Of a stretch of 14,823 bases of DNA, positions 5,757 through 11,878 are shown piece after piece. Below the pieces are notes generated by a model that was given only the letters and a program-made list of their open reading frames with translations, ran no database searches and was not told where the DNA came from. A program made the position numbers and the translations under genes. Origin of the DNA: Candidatus Falkowbacteria bacterium CG23_combo_of_CG06-09_8_20_14_all_49_15 (GTDB taxonomy: Bacteria > Patescibacteriota > Patescibacteriia > Patescibacteriales > UM-FILTER-48-10); NCBI GenBank assembly GCA_002771615.1, contig PCSD01000020.1, positions 1-14,823 on the forward strand, given 5' to 3'. The stretch's first letter is position 1, and every line of letters starts with the position of its first letter.

Positions 5757-5816
5757 ATGGCCTCTTTTTATGTGAGAAAAAAGCCCGCCCAAACGGCCGG
5801 CAAAAAATTACGATGA
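5757..5816 (+). CDS. candidate 19-residue leader ORF overlapping nrdR
   Basis: ATG 5757 starts MASFYVRKKPAQTAGKKLR, basic and low in complexity, ending in TGA (5814-5816) that overlaps the nrdR ATG as ATGA. A possible ribosome site AAAGGTG (5743-5749) is seven bases upstream, inside the hairpin arm. nrdR lacks its own ribosome site, so it may depend on ribosomes ending this ORF. The peptide itself probably has no function. Confidence 0.35.
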   Translation: MASFYVRKKPAQTAGKKLR

Positions 5817-6310
5817 AATGCCCAGCTTGTTTTTATCCAGACACTAAAGTCATTGATTCGCGCGCGGCCGGGGACGGCTTGTCCATCCGGCGGCGGCGTG
5901 AGTGCCAGAAATGCAATTTCCGTTTTTCCACCTATGAAGAGATCGAGATTTTGGATCTGGCCGTGGTCAAAAGAGACGGGCGGAAGGAAAGCTACAGCCG
6001 CGACAAGGTGGTGAGCGGCTTGAAAAAAGCTCTGGAAAAAAGGCCGATTACGGAAGAGAAATTCAAAAAGCTGGTGCATGATATTGAAAGGGAATTGCAG
6101 GTTCTGCGCCAAAACGAGATTACGGCCAGCCAGATCGGCCAGATCGTCATGAAAAACTTGAAAAAAACCGATGAGATCGCCTATATCCGTTTTGCCAGCG
6201 TTTACCAATCATTTAAAGACGTCCATTCTTTCCAGCGCGAACTGAGCAAGCTGTTAAAACAGAAAACCGTCCGAAAAAAATCGGGAAAAAAGTCGGATCA
6301 AAAAAAGTAG
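5813..6310 (+). CDS. nrdR: transcriptional repressor NrdR
   Basis: NrdR senses ATP/dATP and represses ribonucleotide reductase genes. This 165-residue protein has a zinc ribbon (Cys3, Cys6, Cys31, Cys34; start MKCPACFYPDTKVIDSR; RRRREC) and an ATP-cone from about residue 46 to 136 (VVKRDGRKESYSRDKV, IAYIRFASVY). A lysine-rich tail (KKSGKKSDQKK) makes it a little longer than the usual 150 or so residues. ATG 5813 gives the canonical N-terminus. The frame is also open to a TTG at 5711 with GGAGG (5697-5701) nine bases before it; that would add 34 residues ahead of the zinc ribbon and is less likely. First gene of the operon, 66 bases before nrdD. Confidence 0.95.
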   Translation: MKCPACFYPDTKVIDSRAAGDGLSIRRRRECQKCNFRFSTYEEIEILDLAVVKRDGRKESYSRDKVVSGLKKALEKRPITEEKFKKLVHDIERELQVLRQNEITASQIGQIVMKNLKKTDEIAYIRFASVYQSFKDVHSFQRELSKLLKQKTVRKKSGKKSDQKK

Positions 6311-6376
6311 CGGGCAAGAGTCCGACTGCCAATCGTTTTCAAACAACAGGAAAAATATTATTATTTTCATATCCCC

Positions 6377-8473
6377 ATGCTAAAAAATCCGGACCCCCAC
6401 CAGGAAATAATTTCGCAAATCAAAAAAAGAAGCGGCGATATCGTCCCTTTCCAACAGGAAAAAATTGTCAGCGCGATTTATAAGGCCATGCAAGCCGAGG
6501 GCGAAGGCTCGCTCGCGAAAGCCAAAAAAACCGCCGCGGACGTGGTCAAGGCAGTGAAGAAAAAATTCCATTACCGCAGTATCCCGGCGGTTGAGGAAAT
6601 CCAGGATTTGGTGGAAGAAGCGTTGATCCAAAACCGTTTTATCAAAACCGCCAAAGCCTATATCCTGTATCGCGACCAGCACGCCCGCCTGCGCCAGCTG
6701 CGCTCTCTGATTGATTCCAACGACATCATGGACAGCTACTTGAATCGCAGTGATTGGCGCATCAAAGAAAATTCCAACATGAGTTTTTCCCTGCAGGGAC
6801 TGAACAACCACCTGGCTTCCATCATCTCTTCCAACTATTGGCTGAACAAGGTTTACGCCGCCAATATCCGCCAGGCGCATGAAAGCGGCGACATCCATCT
6901 CCACGACCTCCAATTGCTCGCTTCGTATTGCGCCGGCTGGGACATGAAAGACCTCTTGTTGCGCGGTTTCGGCGGCGTTAGCGGCAAGATTGAATCCCGT
7001 CCGGCCAAGCATTTCCGCACCGCCCTGGGGCAAGTGATCAATTTTTTCTATACTTTGCAAGGCGAGGTGGCCGGCGCTGAAGCCTATGCCAGTTTTGACA
7101 CCTATCTCGCGCCTTTCATCCGCTATGACCATCTGTCTTACGGAGAAGTAAAACAAGCCTTGCAGGAATTTCTTTTCAACATCAATGTGCCGACTCGGGT
7201 CGGCTTTCAAACGCCTTTTACCAACATTACCCTTGATTTGCGTCCCCCCAAATCAACCGGCGAAGAGAATGTGATCATCGGTGGGCAGTACCAGAAAGAG
7301 AAGTATCAGGATTTCCAAAAGGAAATGGACATATTCAATACGGCTTTCGCGGAATTGATGATGGCGGGCGACGCCAGCGGGCGCGTTTTTACCTTTCCGA
7401 TTCCGACTTACAACATCACCAAAGATTTTCCTTGGGAATCGCCGGTCGTGGATAAGATCTTTGAAATGACCGCCAAATATGGCATTCCGTATTTCGCCAA
7501 TTTCATCAATTCGGACATGAGTCCGGACGATGCCCGCTCCATGTGTTGCCGCCTGCGCCTGGACAACCGAGTTCTGCGCAAACGGGGCGGCGGTTTGTTC
7601 GGCGCCAATCCCTTGACCGGCTCCATCGGCGTGGTGACCGTCAATCTTCCCCGCCTCGGCTATCTGTCCAAGACCAAGGAAGAGTTCTTCAGCCGTCTGG
7701 AAAAAATTATGCTGATTGCCAAAGAAAGCTTGGAAGTCAAACGGGAAGTGATTGAATCTTTTACCGAACAAGGGTTGTATCCGTATGCCCGGTATTACCT
7801 GGATTCCGTAAAAGAACGATTCAATCATTATTGGCAGAATCATTTTTCCACAATCGGCATTATCGGCATGAACGAGGCCTTGCTCAATTTTGCTCCCATT
7901 CGGCAAAATATTACGACCGCCAAAGGTCAAAGTTTTACAGTGGAAGTTTTGGAATTTATGCGGAATAAAATGATGGATTTCCAGAACGAAACGAATAATC
8001 TTTATAATCTGGAAGCCACCCCCGCCGAGGGCACCGCCCGGCGTCTGGCCCGCCTGGACAAAGATAAATACCCGAAAATCATTTGCGCCAATGAAGAGAC
8101 GTTCCGAGCCGGTCAGGCCGCGCCTTATTATACCAACTCCACCCAGTTGCCGGTTAATTATACCGATGATTTGTTTGAGGCTTTGGATCTGCAGGACAAA
8201 ATCCAGCCGCTTTATACCGGCGGCACTGTTTTGCACGCATTTTTAGGCGAGGCAATGCCATCGGCCGCGGCGGTGAAAAAATTGGTTAAAAAAATCGCCA
8301 GCGGCTATCGTTTGCCATATTTTACTCTGACCCCCACCTTTTCCGTTTGTCCCAAACATGGTTATTTGGCGGGCGAGCATCGTTTCTGTCCTAAATGTGA
8401 CGCGGAAATCGGCTATCAGGAAAAAAAAACGCCGACGGCCGTGGATAACTCTGTGGCCGTTAGGAAAAAATGA
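6377..8473 (+). CDS. nrdD: anaerobic ribonucleoside-triphosphate reductase, catalytic part without the glycyl-radical loop
   Basis: NrdD reduces ribonucleoside triphosphates to dNTPs without oxygen. In 698 residues there is an N-terminal ATP-cone (about 14-105: GDIVPFQQEKIVSAIYKAM), the ten-stranded barrel with MCCRL (389-393) holding the active-site Cys, and FTNITLDL (281-288). A zinc ribbon follows at Cys658, His661, Cys671 and Cys674. The protein ends 24 residues later with a basic tail (VAVRKK). The glycyl-radical motif that normally follows, RVxGYLRPV, is absent here and encoded by a separate ORF at 8586. All other conserved parts look intact, so this is not a decayed gene. ATG 6377 has no clear ribosome site. 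Confidence 0.95.
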   Translation: MLKNPDPHQEIISQIKKRSGDIVPFQQEKIVSAIYKAMQAEGEGSLAKAKKTAADVVKAVKKKFHYRSIPAVEEIQDLVEEALIQNRFIKTAKAYILYRDQHARLRQLRSLIDSNDIMDSYLNRSDWRIKENSNMSFSLQGLNNHLASIISSNYWLNKVYAANIRQAHESGDIHLHDLQLLASYCAGWDMKDLLLRGFGGVSGKIESRPAKHFRTALGQVINFFYTLQGEVAGAEAYASFDTYLAPFIRYDHLSYGEVKQALQEFLFNINVPTRVGFQTPFTNITLDLRPPKSTGEENVIIGGQYQKEKYQDFQKEMDIFNTAFAELMMAGDASGRVFTFPIPTYNITKDFPWESPVVDKIFEMTAKYGIPYFANFINSDMSPDDARSMCCRLRLDNRVLRKRGGGLFGANPLTGSIGVVTVNLPRLGYLSKTKEEFFSRLEKIMLIAKESLEVKREVIESFTEQGLYPYARYYLDSVKERFNHYWQNHFSTIGIIGMNEALLNFAPIRQNITTAKGQSFTVEVLEFMRNKMMDFQNETNNLYNLEATPAEGTARRLARLDKDKYPKIICANEETFRAGQAAPYYTNSTQLPVNYTDDLFEALDLQDKIQPLYTGGTVLHAFLGEAMPSAAAVKKLVKKIASGYRLPYFTLTPTFSVCPKHGYLAGEHRFCPKCDAEIGYQEKKTPTAVDNSVAVRKK

Positions 8474-8585
8474 AACCGCCAAAGTTTCGGCGGGAAAAAA
8501 AGCGCGGAGATTGGCCATTAAAAAATGTTTTTTCACCGGAAAAAAATCCCTTGCCAAAAAATATAATTACTAATAAAATAAAACT

Positions 8586-8732
8586 ATGAGCCCCATTGAA
8601 ACCAAAAGAACGACATGCGAGGTTTACAGCCGCGTTACCGGTTATTTGCGGCCAGTGAGCCAATGGAATGACGGCAAACAAGCCGAGTACGCGCAGAGAA
8701 AATGTTTTAAAGTGGAAAGCAAGGAAAAATAA
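8586..8732 (+). CDS. stand-alone glycyl-radical peptide of NrdD
   Basis: A 48-residue ORF whose sequence is the missing C-terminus of class III reductase: TTCEVYSRVTGYLRPVSQWN (9-28) then GKQAEY. Gly19 in RVTGYL would be the radical glycine activated by NrdG. The only possible start is ATG 8586, shortly after TAATAA in the same frame (8571-8576); no ribosome site is seen. It lies 112 bases after nrdD and 29 before nrdG. The nrdD frame differs and meets another stop (TAA 8516-8518), and the peptide's own frame has the TAATAA, so one sequencing error cannot join them. By analogy with GrcA/YfiD, which replaces the radical domain of pyruvate formate-lyase, it should dock onto NrdD. An alternative is a decayed single gene, but full conservation of the motif argues against this. 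Confidence 0.85.
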   Translation: MSPIETKRTTCEVYSRVTGYLRPVSQWNDGKQAEYAQRKCFKVESKEK

Positions 8733-8761
8733 TTGGGTTTTCTGCCTGTATTTTCTGCAGT

Positions 8762-9505
8762 ATGATTATCGGCGGCTGGCAAAAATTCAGCTTACTTGAT
8801 TATCCCGAGCATATCGCCGCGATTATTTTTACGCAAGGATGTAATTTTCATTGTCCTTTTTGTTATAATCCCATGCTTGTCGAACCCAACGGCAAGTTCA
8901 AAAATAAGCCGGCGCAAGCCGGCCAAGCGCAAGAAGGTCCTTTTTCCTTACAAAATTTAGAGGAAAGGGACCTTTTTGTTTTTTTAAAAGAACGGCAGGG
9001 AAAATTAGACGCGGTCGTCATCAGTGGCGGTGAACCGACCATTCAGCCCGATTTGCCTGATTTTATGGCCAAAATCAAAGATTTAGGTTATAAAATTAAA
9101 TTAGATACGAACGGCTCAAACCCGGATCGGCTCCAGGAAATCATTCGCCGGCAATTGGTTGATTATTTGGCCATGGATATCAAGGCGCCTTTGTCAGAAT
9201 ATGACCGGGCGACAGGCGTTCAGCCGGACATCAACCGGATTCGGCAAAGCATTGCCTTGGTCAAGCAAAGCCGCCGGCCTTACGAATTTCGGACCACGGT
9301 CGTGCCCGGATTTTTGGATACTGAAAAAATTGAAAAAATTGGCGCGGAGATAAAAATGGCGGAAAAATGGTTTTTGCAAAGCTTTCAGCCCGGACCTGAT
9401 TTGGTGGATCGTGTTTTTGCCAATCTTGCGCCTTTGACCGCGGCGGAAATGGAAGAATTGCGCGGACACGCCGCGGCTTTTGCCAAGTTTTGCCAAATTC
9501 GCTGA
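8762..9505 (+). CDS. nrdG: anaerobic ribonucleotide reductase activase (radical SAM)
   Basis: NrdG uses S-adenosylmethionine and a [4Fe-4S] cluster to create the glycyl radical of class III reductase. The 247 residues include the cluster motif CNFHCPFC (27-34), ISGGEPT (87-93) for SAM binding, KLDTNGSNP and MDIKAPLSEYD. The start MIIGGWQKFSLLDYPE is typical of the NrdG2-like activases. There is no ribosome site, but the frame fits the family start. Between CYNPMLVEPNG and FLKERQG the spacing is about 15 residues longer than I expect; the extra part (KNKPAQAGQAQEGPFS) is low in complexity and coincides with two hairpins in the DNA. As NrdD is split here, its likely target is the 48-residue peptide immediately upstream. 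Confidence 0.93.
   Translation: MIIGGWQKFSLLDYPEHIAAIIFTQGCNFHCPFCYNPMLVEPNGKFKNKPAQAGQAQEGPFSLQNLEERDLFVFLKERQGKLDAVVISGGEPTIQPDLPDFMAKIKDLGYKIKLDTNGSNPDRLQEIIRRQLVDYLAMDIKAPLSEYDRATGVQPDINRIRQSIALVKQSRRPYEFRTTVVPGFLDTEKIEKIGAEIKMAEKWFLQSFQPGPDLVDRVFANLAPLTAAEMEELRGHAAAFAKFCQIR
8908..8985 (+). other. tandem hairpins, one terminator-like, inside nrdG
   Basis: Hairpin 1 is GCCGGC-GCAA-GCCGGC (8908-8923), a 6-bp stem with a GNRA loop. Hairpin 2 pairs AAGGTCCTTTTTC (8934-8946) with GGAAAGGGACCTT (8962-8974), 13 pairs with two G-U, followed by T5GT7 (8973-8985). Hairpin 2 is as good as a true intrinsic terminator yet sits in frame within the gene, in an apparent insertion. It could reduce nrdG transcripts relative to nrdD. 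Confidence 0.55.
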
Positions 9506-9518
9506 TTAGGGTTATAAT
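9490..9518 (+). promoter_or_regulatory. promoter of the 118-residue membrane protein gene
   Basis: TTGCCA (9490-9495) and perfect TATAAT (9513-9518) are 17 bases apart, overlapping the 3' end of nrdG. The start would be near 9525, giving a leader of only about ten bases before ATG 9536. Confidence 0.6.
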
Positions 9519-9535
9519 ATTTCATATTTTATCAT

Positions 9536-9892
9536 ATGGAAACTGCCAAACCGCAGACAGAGAAAAATGGCGAGGCCAACGAAAAATTAGCCGCTTTATT
9601 GGAAGAGAACTTGCGCTTAAGCCGGGAAATTTACCGTTTGTCAAAAAAAACCCACAATTTTTTGATTTGGCAGTCGGTTTTCGCCGTGATGAAAATCCTT
9701 CTGATTGTTTTACCGATCATCATCGGTATAATCTATTTGCCGCCCTTGATCAAAGGGTGGCTGGAAAGATATAATCAATTGCTTGGTGTTGGGGAAAGTC
9801 CTTTAAATCTCCTTGTTCCCGGCGCTGAAACAGTAAAAATGCCCAGCCTGGAAGACCTGAAATCATTTTTGCCCGCCGGTAGTCTTAAATAA
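9536..9892 (+). CDS. one-helix membrane protein, unknown function
   Basis: A 118-residue protein with no recognised family. Residues 14-38 (EANEKLAALLEENLRLSREI) form a charged, heptad-like helix that may be a coiled coil. A strongly hydrophobic segment at about 44-72 (VMKILLIVLPIIIGIIYLPP) is the only membrane span. The C-terminal 40 residues are mostly polar (SLEDLKSFLPAG). By charge the N-terminus is probably cytoplasmic, with basic residues just before the span. ATG 9536 is supported by the nearby promoter; there is no ribosome site. It may be cotranscribed with the broken gene 11 bases downstream. Confidence 0.75.
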   Translation: METAKPQTEKNGEANEKLAALLEENLRLSREIYRLSKKTHNFLIWQSVFAVMKILLIVLPIIIGIIYLPPLIKGWLERYNQLLGVGESPLNLLVPGAETVKMPSLEDLKSFLPAGSLK

Positions 9893-9903
9893 TTTATTTT
9901 TTT

Positions 9904-10175
9904 ATGGCTAAATGTCCGATCAGAGCTTTGGCCTTGGCAGTATATCGGGAAATCAGCAAAATACCGGCTGGGCAAGTAGCGACTTACGGCCAGATTGCGT
10001 GTCGGATCGGCTGGCCAGGGTCGGCGCGCGTCCTTGGCTAAACGTTGCGGAAGAATCCGGATACCCCGGGCGTTCCCTGCCACCGCGTCATCCGCGCGGG
10101 CAGTCGGAAAAAATGAAGATTTTACGGCAAGAAGGCGTAATGATAAATAAAGGGCGGGTCGTGATTAAAAAATAA
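9904..10175 (+). pseudogene. broken MGMT-family (O6-alkylguanine transferase-like) gene
   Basis: The frame from ATG 9904 gives the DNA-binding part of the MGMT family (VYREISKIPAGQVATYGQIA), then hits TAA at 10039-10041 inside the conserved segment expected to read VLGKTLRKNPD. The same frame continues with TLRKNPDTPGVPCHRVIRAG, which contains the acceptor cysteine (codon 10078-10080), then stops at TGA 10114. The normal C-terminus (MKILRQEGVMINKGRVVIKK) is in another frame from 10113 to 10175, and about ten residues usually following HRVIR are missing. So there is at least one nonsense change and one deletion with frameshift. A start at 9912 in the third-frame ORF gives only a shadow. As it stands no full protein can be made. 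Confidence 0.82.
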
Positions 10176-10179
10176 AAAG

Positions 10180-10209
10180 TTGTCTAATAATCCTGAGAGA
10201 CTTTATTAA
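10180..10209 (+). promoter_or_regulatory. weak promoter candidate for the HtrA-like gene
   Basis: TTGTCT (10180-10185) and TATTAA (10204-10209) are 18 bases apart, each with four matches to consensus. It is the best site in the 59-base gap. Confidence 0.28.
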
Positions 10210-10234
10210 AATAAATAATAGCAAAAAAAAATCT

Positions 10235-11506
10235 ATGGATGATAATCTTAAAAAAGGCTTAGCCTATCTTTTTATCATTTCCATTTTTATTAGCACATTG
10301 GCCGGCGCCGCGGCTGGCTTGTTAACCGCGCAGATTTGGCCGGCCGGTTCCGGACCTTTCGCTTTTGGACCGCGCGCCGGCCAAGACGATGAAAACAGGC
10401 TGAATGAGACGGATCGTCTGGTCCGCCGGATTTCCGAAGAATCGGATATTGTCACGACTGTGGAAAAAGCTTCTCCGGCCGTGGTCAGTATCATTGTTAC
10501 TAAAGATTTGCCGATTTTGGAAAGATATTACAGTGATCCGTTCGGGGATGGGGATTTTTTCCAAAGATTCTTCGGCGATAATTTTGGTGATTTTTTCAGT
10601 TTCGGACAGCCGCAATACCGTCAGAAAGGCACGGAAAAAAGGGAAGTGGGGGGTGGCACCGGCTTTCTGGTGTCCGCGGACGGCTATATCATCACCAATA
10701 AGCATGTCGTCAGCGATGAAAATGCCGAATATACGGTTTTGTTAAACGACGAATCAAAACACAACGCGCAAGTTTTGGCCCGCGATCCGGTCAATGATCT
10801 GGCTTTTTTAAAGATTGAAGGCGAGAATTTTTCCTATTTGGAATTCGGCGATAGCGCGAATTTAAAAGTTGGCCAGTCCGTTATCGCGATCGGCAATGCT
10901 TTAGGCGAATTCCGGAATACGGTTTCTGTGGGCGTGATTTCCGGACTTTCCCGTTCAATCATGGCCGGCGGTGCCGGCCGGGGCGCGGAAGAGATATCCG
11001 GCGCCATCCAGACGGACGCGTCCATCAATCCGGGCAATTCCGGCGGTCCGCTTTTGAATATTGCCGGACAAGTGATCGGCATCAATACGGCCATGGCCGC
11101 GGGCGCGGAAAACATCGGCTTTGCCATTCCCAGCAATGACATCAAAAAGGTCTATGACAATGTGAAAAAGAACGGCCGCATCGTCCGCCCCTGGCTGGGC
11201 GTGCGCTATGTGATGATTGACGAAGAAATCAAGAAAGCGAATAATTTGACTTTTGATTACGGCGCCCTGGTCGTGCGCGGGGAGAACCGGACGGATCTGG
11301 CGGTCATTCCCGGCTCGCCGGCAGACAAGGCCGGCTTAACGGAAAATGACATCATCCTGGAAATCAACGGCCAGAAGCTGGACAGCGAGCATCCGCTCAC
11401 CAAGCAGATTGCCGGCTTCGGTCCAGGCGAGGAAATCAGCGCGAAAGTGTTCCAGAAAGGCAAAGAAAAGACCATCAAAATTATTTTAGAAGAAATGCCG
11501 AAATAG
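10235..11506 (+). CDS. htrA: HtrA/DegP-like membrane-anchored serine protease
   Basis: A quality-control protease of 423 residues, probably outside the cytoplasmic membrane. An N-terminal helix (about 8-34, LAYLFIISIFISTLAGAAAG) anchors it. The trypsin-like domain has the full triad: His157 in ITNKHVV, Asp188 in NDLAFLKI and Ser269 in PGNSGGP. A glycine-rich loop GGGTGF (139-144) precedes the histidine. A Phe/Asp/Gly-rich segment (about 101-125) is characteristic of the variable loop region. One PDZ domain spans about 320-420 (WLGVRYV, GSPADKAGL, NDIILEINGQ). Length and layout fit HtrA proteins with a single PDZ. ATG 10235 gives a proper anchor; no strong ribosome site is seen. It seems to form its own unit. 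Confidence 0.95.
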   Translation: MDDNLKKGLAYLFIISIFISTLAGAAAGLLTAQIWPAGSGPFAFGPRAGQDDENRLNETDRLVRRISEESDIVTTVEKASPAVVSIIVTKDLPILERYYSDPFGDGDFFQRFFGDNFGDFFSFGQPQYRQKGTEKREVGGGTGFLVSADGYIITNKHVVSDENAEYTVLLNDESKHNAQVLARDPVNDLAFLKIEGENFSYLEFGDSANLKVGQSVIAIGNALGEFRNTVSVGVISGLSRSIMAGGAGRGAEEISGAIQTDASINPGNSGGPLLNIAGQVIGINTAMAAGAENIGFAIPSNDIKKVYDNVKKNGRIVRPWLGVRYVMIDEEIKKANNLTFDYGALVVRGENRTDLAVIPGSPADKAGLTENDIILEINGQKLDSEHPLTKQIAGFGPGEEISAKVFQKGKEKTIKIILEEMPK

Positions 11507-11878
11507 GGCGCGGGCATAAAGCCGTTTAAAAAGGCAGAACGTTTAACCCGGGCTGACTTTTCGGTCGCCGAATCAGCAAGAATATTTTTCCGGCTCGGAC
11601 ATAAATCCATCGTTTGGTTATTTTGGCTAAACTAGTAAAATTTTAATTGTCGTTCCAAAATAATAATAGAACCAAGCCCAGGGCAGTCAAGGGACTATTG
11701 TTGAAAAAAAATAAATTGAATGTGGACATTTTCATCGCCGTGGTTTGGGAAATTATAATTGAAGAAATTATTTTCAGTCTAGAATCTAACGCAATATATT
11801 CGGCGCGCAGCGCCAGAAATGTTACATTGGATATCTATATTATAAAAGATTAAAGATGACTAATTAACCAATCCATCA
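11507..11878. other. non-coding gap between htrA and prfB
   Basis: The 372-base gap has a hairpin after htrA (11552-11588) and a perfect TATAAT (11754-11759) with only a weak -35 (TTCATC, 11731-11736), possibly the prfB promoter. A 68-codon frame from a TTG at 11647 has no ribosome site or recognisable product. The htrA frame stays open for about 40 codons after its TAG but is not coding-like enough to accept. No RNA gene was recognised. Confidence 0.5.
11552..11588 (+). terminator. weak terminator candidate after htrA
   Basis: GCTGA (11552-11556) and TTCGG (11560-11564) pair with CCGAA (11568-11572) and TCAGC (11573-11577), a 10-bp stem with a 3-base bulge and 3-base loop. A T5 run comes only at 11584-11588, a little far from the stem. 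Confidence 0.35.

Noticed and set aside
8476..8493. Hairpin after the nrdD stop as an intrinsic terminator
   Set aside because: On the plus strand it is followed by A-rich, not T-rich, sequence, so it would not terminate nrdD transcription; a minus-strand role has no gene to serve.
8465..8590. Simple sequencing frameshift as the cause of the split NrdD
   Set aside because: A +1 shift at the A-run would still meet TAATAA at 8571-8576 before the radical peptide, so one indel cannot restore a single gene.
10114..10116. UGA recoding (glycine) to rescue the MGMT-family gene
   Set aside because: The gene also has a TAA and loses its C-terminal frame, and the prfB frameshift site shows that UGA is a stop here.
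11507..11637. About 40 open codons in the htrA frame after its TAG
   Set aside because: Read-through was considered, but HtrA already ends at its usual place after the PDZ domain, and the extension resembles no known domain.
11647..11853. 68-codon frame from TTG between htrA and prfB
   Set aside because: It has no ribosome site, no recognisable family and AT-driven composition; chance is the simplest account.
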